A stretch of 64,000 nt of DNA from Treponema pedis (GCF_017161325.1 NZ_CP045670.1:1729367-1793366); one strand, 5' to 3'; positions 27,869-36,896 are shown, counted from the first letter of the stretch. Notes: generated by a model from the sequence alone, not told the origin. Numbers and translations: made by a program.

Positions 27869-28147
27869 ATGAAAACAAACTATCATTTGTATTCACCGCC
27901 TAACCTATCTCTTTCGGACGATGTAGGTAATTATGCCGCAGGTTATATAGCAGGTAAAAAAGGTCTTTCATGGGGAGAGGCGAGGTTTGGCTTTGATGCC
28001 TTACAATCAGCTGTAGACTCACTTAGAGCCCGTTCCATAACAAGATCTACTGAAGGACCTGAATCACGGGCAGCACAATATAAAGGCTTTATTGATGGAA
28101 AAGCTAATTTTAATAATGTGTGGAAAAATTTAGATGTTATGTTTTAA
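27869..28147 (+). CDS. toxin C-terminal tip fused to linker start
   Basis: 92 residues. The first ~18 (MKTNYHLYSPPNLSLSD) are the beginning of a linker (compare MKTKLCIYSQPNYL). They run straight into a toxin tip, NYAAGYIAGKKGLSWGEARFGFDALQSAVDSL, ending KGFIDGKANFNNVWKNLD. Tips of the form N.AAGY.AG..GLSW...R.GFDA.QS are known at the ends of RHS/polymorphic toxins, in my recollection. There is no RHS core left. Preceded by GAGGAAATT, so it may be expressed as a small free domain. Otherwise it is a deletion scar. Confidence 0.6.
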   Translation: MKTNYHLYSPPNLSLSDDVGNYAAGYIAGKKGLSWGEARFGFDALQSAVDSLRARSITRSTEGPESRAAQYKGFIDGKANFNNVWKNLDVMF

Positions 28148-28160
28148 GTAGGAATAACTT

Positions 28161-28619
28161 ATGAAAAAGAAAACAATTAAAATTATTCTATTATTGTTAC
28201 TATTAATATTACCTTTCTCATGTACATTTTATTTTTTAGAATATAAAATCTATCATACTATTGGAAATATTACTTTTACATTTTGGAATGTACCGAACGG
28301 TTATTGCTATATTATGCCTTATAAATATAAAGGTTTATTATTACCTAAAAAAGATTATATTAGAGTGCACATGGGAGATGATATTCGTATATTTGTAGGT
28401 GATGGTATTGTTTATGTTTTCTCGCATCGTGTCAGTATATTCCCGCATAACTACTTTAGTTCAGATGAAAGCAAATATAAAGTATTCGGCAGTAAATTTT
28501 CCGATATCGGCAGGACTGAAGCATGGGAGCATTGTAAAAAAATGAACTATCCGAATGTTTTAATAAATACATATGGTATAAATACTTCCGATATGAACTC
28601 AACTGAAAATGATTTTTAG
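28161..28619 (+). CDS. lipoprotein-like immunity paralogue a
   Basis: 152 residues with an N-terminal hydrophobic segment ending LPFSC, a plausible lipobox. The following gene is a clear paralogue: shared TFTFWN, IMPYKYKGLLLPK, SKYKVF and EHCKKM...PN segments. Begins 13 bases after the toxin tip. Likely immunity partner of the toxin tip at 27869-28147. Confidence 0.65.
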   Translation: MKKKTIKIILLLLLLILPFSCTFYFLEYKIYHTIGNITFTFWNVPNGYCYIMPYKYKGLLLPKKDYIRVHMGDDIRIFVGDGIVYVFSHRVSIFPHNYFSSDESKYKVFGSKFSDIGRTEAWEHCKKMNYPNVLINTYGINTSDMNSTENDF

Positions 28620-28636
28620 CAGTTATGGAGTGATAA

Positions 28637-29212
28637 ATGAAAAAGAAGAAAGTTTTTAGAATTATTGTTTTATTATTACTTTTATTACCTGTGTCATGTA
28701 CTTTTTATCTTTTGGAATATAAATTTTATTATACCGTTGGAAGTACTACTTTTACATTTTGGAATACATCTAATGGTTGTTACATTATGCCGTATAAATA
28801 TAAAGGTTTATTATTGCCGAAAAATAATTATATGATAGTATCTCCAGTAGATTATGTTGATATATTTGTCGGAGATGATATTATCTATTTTTTTTCAAAA
28901 GAGCCGTATATAAGAACAGATTTGTGCTTTAGTTCAGATAAAAGTAAATATAGAGTGTTTTCTGGTAGCGGGGCTGATAGTGGTAGAACCTTAGCTTTGG
29001 AACATTGCAAAAAAATGGGATATCCTAATATTAGGATATATATATTTGGAATGCATATTGAAAATAATAAACCGGCTGAATTTGATTTTAATTTTTGCAT
29101 AAGTTTTTTTCAACTGCTGCTACATTTTTTTATTATAGGTATGGAACATCCCAAAGCTTTGTTTGACTGGTTTGTATATCATATATTTTTTTTAGAAAAA
29201 CCTCATTATTAG
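28637..29212 (+). CDS. lipoprotein-like immunity paralogue b
   Basis: 191 residues, a tandem duplicate of the preceding gene with the same lipobox-like LPVSC. Its C-terminal extension contains a hydrophobic helix (FFQLLLHFFIIGMEHP) absent from paralogue a; the extension may be a fusion to other sequence. Duplicated immunity genes could give protection against variant toxins. Confidence 0.65.
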   Translation: MKKKKVFRIIVLLLLLLPVSCTFYLLEYKFYYTVGSTTFTFWNTSNGCYIMPYKYKGLLLPKNNYMIVSPVDYVDIFVGDDIIYFFSKEPYIRTDLCFSSDKSKYRVFSGSGADSGRTLALEHCKKMGYPNIRIYIFGMHIENNKPAEFDFNFCISFFQLLLHFFIIGMEHPKALFDWFVYHIFFLEKPHY

Positions 29213-29247
29213 GTTGCAACTTGAGTAAATAAGCTGCGGACTTAACT

Positions 29248-29784
29248 ATGAAAACAAAACTTTGCATTTATTCACAGTCCAACTATTTCTTATTTTGGAC
29301 AGCAATTGAAGCAGTACATGCAGTGAGGCAAAGCCGAACTTCAAAATAAATCCTTTGTGCGGAGTGTTTAAACAAATACGGTTTTTGGAGCGGCAGCGTA
29401 AATGCTTGCATAAAAACACCGGCTGAAAAAACCCCGAGCAACAAAAAGATTGGCGCATTATTGGTGCAGTAAGCCGATAGACGCAGCTTCAAAGTACTGT
29501 ACTTGATACTTGTGTATTTTTATATTTTATGCAATGATAAAAGCTATAAGAATATTTCGGGATTCTTAAGGGCTGATAGAAGAGACTGCATTCGGAATAG
29601 ATAAGTTCCCGTTCAGGTTTACGGGAAAAGAATTGGACGAAGAGGCGGGGTCTGTACTACTATGGAGCTAGATACTTAGATACGAAATATTCGATGTTGG
29701 TTATCAGGCGACCCTGCATTAGGTGAGTATACGGCAGGTTCTTCTAATGTAATGTCCGGAGGTATTTTTAATACTATTAATTTT
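29248..29784 (+). pseudogene. decayed linker (L13) and RHS core remnant
   Basis: Linker with a type-B F1 (from ATGAAAACAAAACTTTGC at 29248) running into the third-variant sequence. Then a core fragment from about 29569, IEETAFGIDKFPFRFTGKELDEEAG, follows with at least two frameshifts. It ends in TAGSSNVMSGGIFNTINFE, the same rare core end as cassette 8. The toxin is completely missing and the immunity gene begins 11 bases later. Confidence 0.7.
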
Positions 29785-29795
29785 GAGTGTTTTTT

Positions 29796-30374
29796 ATGAA
29801 AAGAATTATTATTTTTATATTATTTATGATAGGAATATTATTTATGTATGGTTTTTCAAGTATACGAGCAGAGTTTTTATATTTTAAATTTCATCAAGAT
29901 GATGGATACGCCTCATATCCTCCTTTACATGAAAATTATATTAATAAACTTATAAATGAACGAATTGTTGTAAATGTAGATTTTGAAAATATCAGTAATG
30001 AGAGAAAAACAAACTTTTCTATTTATGTCAGAACATTAGATTTGTATGATACAATACGAATTGAGAAATTTAGATTTTTATTTGATGAAAAACAAGTAGA
30101 TGTTGCTGTGAAACGGAGATTTAATTTATCTAAAGAAATTGATTCATTTGAGGGGTTGCCGCCGCACTATTACAGCTATTTTTTTGAAGAAAGAACAAAG
30201 CAAAAGATTAATTTTCAAAAAATATTTTCTTCGCATTTGAAAGAAAAAGAAAAATTTCCTTTAAAGGTTGTTATATTTTATTCAATTGATGGAGGAGAAA
30301 TACGGGAAGTTATGTATAATTTTGAAGTAAGATGTTTTAGACATTTTTATATATCACCGTATTTGGCATTGTGA
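29796..30374 (+). CDS. orphan exported immunity protein (cassette 8 lineage)
   Basis: About 192 residues from the ATG at 29796, with an N-terminal membrane/signal segment (IIIFILFMIGILFMYGFS). Homologous to the lipoprotein at 20245-20832 through the C-terminal half. It lies directly behind a core remnant of the same lineage whose toxin is deleted. This is good evidence of an immunity gene retained after toxin loss. Confidence 0.65.
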   Translation: MKRIIIFILFMIGILFMYGFSSIRAEFLYFKFHQDDGYASYPPLHENYINKLINERIVVNVDFENISNERKTNFSIYVRTLDLYDTIRIEKFRFLFDEKQVDVAVKRRFNLSKEIDSFEGLPPHYYSYFFEERTKQKINFQKIFSSHLKEKEKFPLKVVIFYSIDGGEIREVMYNFEVRCFRHFYISPYLAL

Positions 30375-30427
30375 TTGATTTACATGTTTTTTCTTCGGAA
30401 TACTCGATTTGTACTTGCTGTGATATA

Positions 30428-31151
30428 CGGAGATACGCAAGATTATAATGAATGGCAGTACTGGCACATTGAATACTCTCCCTACGGTGAGATGTGTATT
30501 GAGGAAGTCGCTGCAAGATTGTATAAGTTACCGTTCAGGTTTACAGGTAAATAGCTTGACGAAGAGACGGAACTTTACTATTATGGTGCTGGATACTTAG
30601 ACTCGAAGTACAGGCGATGCATTTATTATGAACAAAGAAGACTATAATTTAAAGATGACATTAGATGATGCACGTAATAAAAATTTAGGAATTAATGGTT
30701 TGAATTGACAAGAAGCTTTAGATAAATTTAATGGGAGTTTTGCGAGTTTAAAAGATAGACCTGGTTGGGATGCAATATTAACACTTGAAGAAGCCAATGA
30801 TTGGTATAAAAATGGAAACGGATAAGAATTATTTGTTGATATAAATCAAATAGATTTATCTATGCTTTATTCTTTGGGTGATAAATATATTGGAAAAAAA
30901 TATGTATTTAATTTGTTTACACTAGGAAGCAAAGATGGTAAAGTTTACGGCTCTTTAACCTTTCTTCGTTATCCGAATGATACTTGTAGGGCTTTTGCTG
31001 ATAAATATGATTTTGATATGAAATCATGGAAAAATCCTCTAAATTGGTTTGGAAATATTGCTACTATTGCAGGGAATATCTATTGCAGGGAAAGGTGTCC
31101 CTTATACTATAAGTATTTATGGTAGCGCACAGTTAAAAAGGAAAAAGTAAA
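30428..31151 (+). pseudogene. broken RHS cassette with toxin remnant
   Basis: Core remnant (WHIEYSPYGEMCIEEV, LPFRFTGK-stop-LDEETELYYYGAGYLD) with an internal stop. It is then spliced to a toxin tail containing further stops (after NLGINGLN and after WYKNGNG). The tail includes ANDWYKNGNG, DLSMLYSLGDKYIGKKYVFN, VYGSLTFLRYPNDT and SWKNPLNWFGN. After a frameshift it ends IAGKGVPYTISIYG, with a stop just before the immunity gene. The LYPND..., NPLNWFGN and GKGVPY pattern is one I associate with RHS toxin ends. Non-functional as written. Confidence 0.7.
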
Positions 31152-31649
31152 ATGCGCATTTTGATGTCTTCTTATTTTTTTGTTATTATACCTATGATTA
31201 TTCTTATATTAATTATTGTGTATATTATAAGACAAAAAAAATTATATAGGAGTATAAAAATATTGATTTATGGTCTTCTTCTATGTTTTATATTTCTTTT
31301 ATTTTTTACATTGTTTGATGATGGTTTGTACGAACTTGGAGATGGCTTTTGTTATTATGAAGATTTAGCGGCTATTATGAGTGATAACATAGATTTAGCT
31401 GATATTCCGCCTAAAATACTTTCATATCAGTATGATGATTATTTTATTACTGCAAAACAAAAACCGTGTCAGTATAGAGAGTTCACTTATAATTATAACG
31501 ATAACTATAAATATTCTAATGGGGCGGATTCGGAATATTATTGGCTAATTTTAAAGAAAAAAAAAGAGGTATTTGGTCCTTTGGAATATAATCAATTTAT
31601 TAAACTGTGTGAACGATTTTTGGTGCCTGAAAATTTGCGATTAAATTGA
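31152..31649 (+). CDS. putative immunity protein, DUF3997-like
   Basis: 165 residues with two N-terminal membrane segments. A C-terminal domain includes LGDGFCYYED, IPPKILSYQYDDYFITAKQ, YYWLILKKKKEVFGPL and LCERF, which resembles DUF3997 proteins as I remember them. Its ATG follows the stop of the broken toxin frame directly. The gene is intact although its toxin is dead. Confidence 0.6.
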   Translation: MRILMSSYFFVIIPMIILILIIVYIIRQKKLYRSIKILIYGLLLCFIFLLFFTLFDDGLYELGDGFCYYEDLAAIMSDNIDLADIPPKILSYQYDDYFITAKQKPCQYREFTYNYNDNYKYSNGADSEYYWLILKKKKEVFGPLEYNQFIKLCERFLVPENLRLN

Positions 31650-31714
31650 AAGTCTTAGGGTATGATAATAAGCTTTAAATGTTGTAAGATATAGATATAG
31701 GAGAAATTGCTAAG

Positions 31715-31756
31715 GATAATGTATAATAATTCCCTTGCAAAGAGCCCGAAGGGCTG
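31715..31756 (+). repeat. partial palindromic element P5
   Basis: The right half of the P element (GTATAATAATT to GCCCGAAGGGCTG), followed by the core codons IEETAPGID as in P4. The left half is lost. Confidence 0.65.
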
Positions 31757-32194
31757 ATAGAGGAGACTGCACCCGGAATAGATAGTTACGGTAATTGGAC
31801 AATAGGATATGGTCATAAAATTACGGCAAAAGAAGCTGAAGCAATGAAAAATGGCATTGATGTTGATACGGCAGAAAAATTTTTTCAACAGGATATTGAA
31901 TGGATTGAAGATAGAATTAATAAAAATTTTGATGGAATTGTTCCCCTTTCGCAAAATGAATTTGGTGCTTTGGTAAGTCTTGGATTTAATGCGGGTAGAG
32001 GTGCTTTAGTTAATTCTAAAATTTTTTGTTATGCAGAAGTAACGGATCCTTCTTATTTTAAAAATAAACATGATAGTAGTGTATATGAAAAAGCCATCAC
32101 AAATAAATTTAGAGAGTACAACAACGCTAATAAAAAATATTCATTAGGTTTAGACAAACGTAGAATAGATGAAGCTGAGATTTTTTTATGGTGA
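31730..32194 (+). pseudogene. GH24 lysozyme toxin fragment joined to RHS core scrap
   Basis: Frame closed at 31727 and lacking a good start. After IEETAPGID it reads SYGNWTIGYGHKITAKEAE, then SQNEFGALVSLGFNAG, clear T4/P22-type lysozyme (glycoside hydrolase 24, peptidoglycan muramidase) motifs. The N-terminal helix carrying the catalytic Glu of the family is missing, so it should be inactive. The first ATG inside is at 31844. Together with the exported partner downstream, this records a cell-wall-degrading cassette. Confidence 0.75.
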
Positions 32195-32239
32195 TTATAT
32201 TCGAGATAATAAGATTATAAAGGTGCTTGCGGAGTAAAT

Positions 32240-32695
32240 ATGAAATTAAGAGTTGCTGTCTTTATTAACTTAATTATGTTATTGTTCATAATATCTGCAC
32301 AGGAAAGTGTTTTAAATAATACAGTTTGGGAAATTGCTGATTTTTTAGAACTAGATGGAATTGTAAATGTCGGATATGATATTGCTAAGACTAACATAGG
32401 AAAAACTATTATCTATAAAAATAATAAAATAAATATAGATAATTTGAGTTTTAATATTACTAAAGTATCGGTTGAAATAATAAATGAGGAACTATTATGG
32501 AAAGAAACTGCAGGTTCATCTTCAAGACCATTGACATTTAAAGATTTAGGTATTAAAGAAGATGAAGTTAAAGTTATTACTATTAAAACAGAGCCAACAC
32601 CACGCCCAATAGGTTCTTTTTTGTTTGTTATTAGTGATAAGGCTATGGTTTCAATGAAAGGCGGCATATATTATATTTTGAAGCGCAAGGAATAG
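32240..32695 (+). CDS. exported putative lysozyme-toxin immunity protein
   Basis: 151 residues with a signal peptide (VAVFINLIMLLFIISA). The mature part looks beta-rich and ends GGIYYILKRKE. GGAG precedes the ATG. It follows the GH24 fragment, so it may be a periplasmic lysozyme inhibitor-type immunity protein. No known inhibitor family recognised. Confidence 0.6.
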   Translation: MKLRVAVFINLIMLLFIISAQESVLNNTVWEIADFLELDGIVNVGYDIAKTNIGKTIIYKNNKINIDNLSFNITKVSVEIINEELLWKETAGSSSRPLTFKDLGIKEDEVKVITIKTEPTPRPIGSFLFVISDKAMVSMKGGIYYILKRKE

Positions 32696-32755
32696 AAATG
32701 AATGCCGCTATATTATTTTAATTTTAAATATCTTTTGCATTAAGGAAGAAAGAAA

Positions 32756-33045
32756 TGAAGATTAGTTATTTATTCAACCAACCCAACTATCTCACTTCCC
32801 GGACAGCGATTTAAAGGGAGCAAAAGCAATTTTTATAAATTGCTTTTGTCGTACATCTTTCCGCAGTAATTTCTGTAGGCATATATCAAAGCGACAGCGA
32901 AAGCCTGAAAAGCGCTCTTCCTGCACTTGTGTACTTTTATATTTTATGCAATAATAAAAGCTATAAGAATATTGCAGGATTCTTAAGGGCAAGGTGCTTG
33001 CACCGACCCTTAAGCAGCAGTTTTGAAGATAGGAGTTAGGAGGTA
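32756..33045 (+). repeat. decayed linker L14
   Basis: Starts with ATGAAGATTAGTTATTTATTC. A type-A F1 is interrupted by a stop (GCGATTTAAAGGG), then joined to the third-variant segment with GCAATAATAAAAGC and GGATTCTTAAGGGC. No intact F2. Confidence 0.65.
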
Positions 33046-33153
33046 AAGAAGAACAACGAAAACTTACCGGGTATGGGTGTGCATCCGGAGGTTCAAGCTC
33101 TTAATAATTATTTTGACCAAGTTGCAAGAACCAACTTTGCCAAAATTAATTAA
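33046..33153 (+). pseudogene. RHS core/toxin-tip fusion scar
   Basis: 36 codons. KKNNENLPGMG of the core is fused directly to HPEVQALNNYFDQVARTNFAKIN and a stop. More than 30 core residues and most of a toxin are missing. The scar lies 35 bases before the next gene's preferred start. Confidence 0.6.
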
Positions 33154-33188
33154 AGATGAATAAAATTATAAATATTTATGGGAGATAT

Positions 33189-33911
33189 ATGAAAAAAAAT
33201 ATTATAATGATTATATTGTTTATTTTAAATGCAGCTTTATTTGCTATTGACGTTTTACTACCTGATGGTTCAATTTATCATGGTAATTTAAAAGATGGCT
33301 TATTTTCAGGTAAAGCGGTTCAGATATGCTCAAATGGAGATAAGTATGAAGGCGAATATCAAAATGGATTGTTTCATGGCTATGGCGAAATGACAACAAA
33401 TTCCTATGTTTACAAAGGAGATTATTTTAATGGATTGCAAATCGGTAAAGCTTTTATTTTGTATAGTGATGGATCTTCATATGAGGGGGAAGTTAATTCC
33501 GGTATATATGAAGGAAACGGTATATTAAAAACGTCAGTAGGAAATATTTTTGAAGGTGTCTTTAAAAATGGTTTTTTAAATGGGAAAGGTAAAATAATAT
33601 ATAATGACGGGGCTGTGTGTTCAGGTAATTTTATAAATACAAAACTTGAAGGTCAAGGTGTTTATAAATTTTCAAATGGAGATAGTTATATTGGTAATTT
33701 TGTGAATGGTAAATTTGACGGGTTTGGAACTTTGACAAAACAAAACGGTAAAATATATCAGGGGAAATTTTCAAATGGAGAATTGCCTTATAAATATATT
33801 TGGAAAAATAAAATGTCTTCCCTATTGTTGGATATAACAACGTTTGCGCTTTTGGGTTCATTTATTTTAAATATTGTGTTTATAATAAAAATTAAAAAGA
33901 GAAACAAATAA
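33189..33911 (+). CDS. exported MORN-repeat protein, putative immunity
   Basis: About 240 residues. The ATG at 33189 is chosen over 33156 because GGGAG lies upstream and it starts a signal peptide (MIILFILNAALFA). Seven or more MORN repeats follow (GSIYHGNLKDGLFSGK, GDKYEGEYQNGLFHGYG, GDSYIGNFVNGKFDGFG). A C-terminal membrane helix (FALLGSFILNIVFII) ends with a basic tail. The protein would face the periplasm. It is positioned after a toxin scar, as an immunity gene would be. MORN function here is unknown. Confidence 0.65.
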   Translation: MKKNIIMIILFILNAALFAIDVLLPDGSIYHGNLKDGLFSGKAVQICSNGDKYEGEYQNGLFHGYGEMTTNSYVYKGDYFNGLQIGKAFILYSDGSSYEGEVNSGIYEGNGILKTSVGNIFEGVFKNGFLNGKGKIIYNDGAVCSGNFINTKLEGQGVYKFSNGDSYIGNFVNGKFDGFGTLTKQNGKIYQGKFSNGELPYKYIWKNKMSSLLLDITTFALLGSFILNIVFIIKIKKRNK

Positions 33912-34014
33912 TTAATTTAAAATGAAATCGAAAAGTATGGCAGTAAAAGATAGAAAATTTTTGGAGGTAGAATTAAAAATTATTTGATAAAATTGTTATG
34001 ATATTAAAAAAGCT

Positions 34015-34433
34015 ATGAAAACAAAACTTTACTTTTATTCACAGCCCAACTATCTCACCTTTAGGACAGCGATTGAAGCAGTATATGCAGTGAGGCAAAG
34101 CCGAACTTCCAGGCAAATCCTTTTTGCGGTTTGTATAAGCAAAAAGCAAGCTCTGACCGGAGGAAAGAGCCTTGCCTGTGAAGACAAATGCAGCAAAAAG
34201 ATTGGAGCGGTATTGGTGCAGCAAGCCGATAGGCGCAGCTTCGAAGCAAGCGCGATGCCGATACTTGTTTACTTTTATATTATAATGATAAACAAGTATA
34301 TGCAGTCCACTGCCCAAAACATGCTTACGCACCTTTGAACTTCGAGTTTTGCCATTCGGCAAAACATCGGGGACTAAACTTTTAAATTTACTAAACAACC
34401 CCACTGACAGGCTTTTTGAAAATAGGTCGATGA
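34015..34433 (+). repeat. decayed linker L15, right end of the array
   Basis: Type-B F1 from ATGAAAACAAAACTTTAC, then the CACCTTTGAACTTCGAG segment shared with L2/L5/L7/L11, ending in the left end of F2 (CTTTTTGAAAATAGG). No core or toxin follows. 34434-34606 shows nothing I can support. This marks the end of the cassette array. Confidence 0.7.
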
Positions 34434-34606
34434 AAAAGGTTCCGTCCTTGACATACAACTTGAGTTCTTAAAAAAAAGAATATGATAAACATATCCAAAC
34501 TTAAATGCAAAATTTGTTAATAAAAACAGGCGGGAAGAGGTAATAAATTCAATTGGCAGCATAAGCAAAAAAAGATGTTTGCAGAAACATAAATAAATTC
34601 GCAATT

Positions 34607-35384
34607 TTATTTATTCATACTTTTACGTATTTCATAAAACAGAATACCTGCCGCAACCGAAACATTTAAACTGTCCAATTTGCCTTGAGTGGGAATGGAA
34701 ATAATTTTATCGCAAGACTCTTCCAAAAGGCGGCTTATTCCCGACCCTTCGCTTCCCATAACCAGTACCGTTTTTTTTGGGGAAGTCCTCTTTTGAAACC
34801 GGAATGCCGCCCGCATCGGCTCCGTAAATCCAAAAGCCGTCTTTTTTTAACCTTTCTGCCGCGCGTACAAGATTCGGTACGGTTATTATTGGAATCCAAG
34901 CGGAAGCTCCGGCACTTGTTTTTGCGATAGTTTCAAACCCGCCTGCACTTTTATTTTCGGGTACTATTATTCCGTCTATATCGAACTGATCGGCACTGCG
35001 TATAATTGAACCTATGTTATGGGGGTCGGTAATGGAATCAAGAATAACCGCAATTGCCGTTTCTTTTTGAAACATCCGTGCACTGAATTCCTCCAGTGTA
35101 AGATTCATACTTTCTTTTTCCGTTTCCAAAATTAAAATAATGCCTCTATGATTTTTAAGCTGTTCAGGAAGATGTTCGGTATAAGAATTAAGACATTTTT
35201 CATCTTCCTGTCTTATCGGCACCTTTAAATTTTTTGCAAGTTCCAAAATTTTTTTTACACGCGGTCCTGTTTTTGAATAAACAATTTCAAATGAAGAAAA
35301 AGTTTTTTCATTTTTTTCACGCACAAATTTTTCAGCTTTTAAAATTTCATCTATTGAGTGAAAACCTGTAATGATTTTTTTCAT
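34607..35384 (-). CDS. rlmB: TrmH/SpoU-family RNA 2'-O-methyltransferase (frameshifted)
   Basis: About 259 residues in two frames. The N-terminal part (35384 to about 34775) has the substrate-binding region and the SPOUT start (AVILDSITDPHNIGSIIRSAD). The C-terminal part has motif 2 (VLVMGSEGSGISRLLEESCD) and motif 3 (IPTQGKLDSLNVSVAAGILFYE), the knotted SAM-binding site. The break lies at a run of eight T (about 34770-34777), which suggests a sequencing slip. The family methylates 23S rRNA G2251 (RlmB) or tRNA; I lean to RlmB because of the N-terminal domain. Confidence 0.8.
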
Positions 35385-35434
35385 AATAAATTATATCCGT
35401 TTTATAGTTTTAAAATACGTTAAATTTAAAACTT

Positions 35435-36844
35435 TTACAAATCGTAAGTTTCCTTGTATTTTACAATTTGTACATCTTTAAACCCGTTATCTTTTAAATA
35501 AGTTCCGAAATATTTTTGCGCTTCCGGTTCTCCGTGAACCAAAAATATCTTTTTTAAACTTGAGGTATCCAAAGATTTAAGCCATTCCGTTGCTTCAAAA
35601 TAATCGGCATGGGCGCTGAAAGCGTTTATCTGTAAAATTTCCGCTCTGACTTGCCTCCATTCTCCGAAAATCTTTACCTCCTGTTCACGGTTTTGAAGTC
35701 TTCTTCCTAACGTATTTTCAGCCATAAATCCTACAAGCATTATTTTTGTAGAAGGTTTTTCAATATTATTTGCCAGATGGTGCGTAATACGGCCGAATTC
35801 GCACATTCCGTCCGCACTTATAATAATCATAGGGCCGTCAACTTCATTTAACAGTTTGGATTCCGATACGCTTGTAATGAATTTAAGCGAGTTGAACCCG
35901 AAAGGGTTTTTATGATGACTTAAAAAAGCCTTATGAGTTTCCATGTCATAGCATTCAGGATGTACTTGAAAAATACTCGTTGCATTTACCGCCATAGGAG
36001 AATCGACATAAATCGGGATATCAGGAATGATTTTTTGGTCGGTTAGAAGATGAAAATAATAAACTATTTCCTGAGTCCTTTCTACGGCAAAGGCCGGAAT
36101 AATCATTTTTCCCTTTTGTAATGCAAGCTCCTTTGTTTTTTCCGCAAGAATATTTAAAGCGTTATCCGTTTCTTCATGACGGCGGTTACCGTAAGTGCTT
36201 TCCAAAACTATATAATCGGCTTGCGGAATAATATCCGGGTCGCGGATTATGGGTTTCCCTGGTCTTCCCAAGTCTCCCGTAAATGCGATTTTTACTTCTT
36301 TCCCTGTTGAATCTTTTACTGTTATAAGGGCCATAGCGGAACCTAAAATATGCCCGGCGTCAAAAAATTCAAGTTTAACGTTTTCTCCTATCCATACGGG
36401 TCTATAATATGAAACTGTTATAAATTGATTTATGGTTTTTATAACATCAGTTTCGTCAAACAAAGGCTGCCATGTAAAGGTTTCTCCGCGTTTGGCGGCT
36501 TGTTTTGCAAGGAATTCTCTGTCGCGTGCCTGTATACGCGCAGAATCCATCATAACCAAGTTTGCAATGTCGCGGGTGGCGGGAGTAGAGTAGATGTTGC
36601 CCTTAAATCCGTGTATTCCTAAAAGCGGTAAAAGTCCGCAATGGTCATAATGACCGTGAGTTAATATTACAGCTTCCAATTCGTTTGCAGGAACATTAAA
36701 ATCTCTATTTTTTTTGTCCGCTTCCGCACGCTTCCCCTGAAAGGCTCCGCAATCGATTAAATACTTACGTCCGTCCGCTTCTAAAATATGTTTTGAACCT
36801 GTTACTTCTTCGGCTGCTCCAAGTGAATAAATCTTTATTGCCAT
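35435..36844 (-). CDS. metallo-beta-lactamase/beta-CASP family hydrolase
   Basis: 469 residues. Metal-binding motif THGHYDHCG near residue 60, a second His in GHILGSA, Asp in FTGDLGRPG, the beta-CASP insert with STYGNRRHEE and a C-terminal HADYFEA plus VHGEPEAQ. This is the full set for RNA-processing or exonuclease-type beta-CASP enzymes (CPSF73/YSH1-like). Length is normal. Alone on this strand between rlmB and a membrane protein; role probably in RNA metabolism. Confidence 0.88.
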   Translation of the reverse strand: MAIKIYSLGAAEEVTGSKHILEADGRKYLIDCGAFQGKRAEADKKNRDFNVPANELEAVILTHGHYDHCGLLPLLGIHGFKGNIYSTPATRDIANLVMMDSARIQARDREFLAKQAAKRGETFTWQPLFDETDVIKTINQFITVSYYRPVWIGENVKLEFFDAGHILGSAMALITVKDSTGKEVKIAFTGDLGRPGKPIIRDPDIIPQADYIVLESTYGNRRHEETDNALNILAEKTKELALQKGKMIIPAFAVERTQEIVYYFHLLTDQKIIPDIPIYVDSPMAVNATSIFQVHPECYDMETHKAFLSHHKNPFGFNSLKFITSVSESKLLNEVDGPMIIISADGMCEFGRITHHLANNIEKPSTKIMLVGFMAENTLGRRLQNREQEVKIFGEWRQVRAEILQINAFSAHADYFEATEWLKSLDTSSLKKIFLVHGEPEAQKYFGTYLKDNGFKDVQIVKYKETYDL

Positions 36845-36896
36845 ATATTTATAGAATACACTATAAATGCGGAAAAATCAACAGGAAAAGAAAAAA

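Noticed and set aside
1190-34433. CRISPR array
   Set aside because: Repeats are long, complex and contain coding frames. There are no short regular repeats with unique spacers and no cas genes.
1-34433. Insertion sequence or transposase driving the array
   Set aside because: No transposase, integrase or recombinase gene is visible anywhere in the window. If such an enzyme acts on F1/F2/P it is encoded elsewhere.
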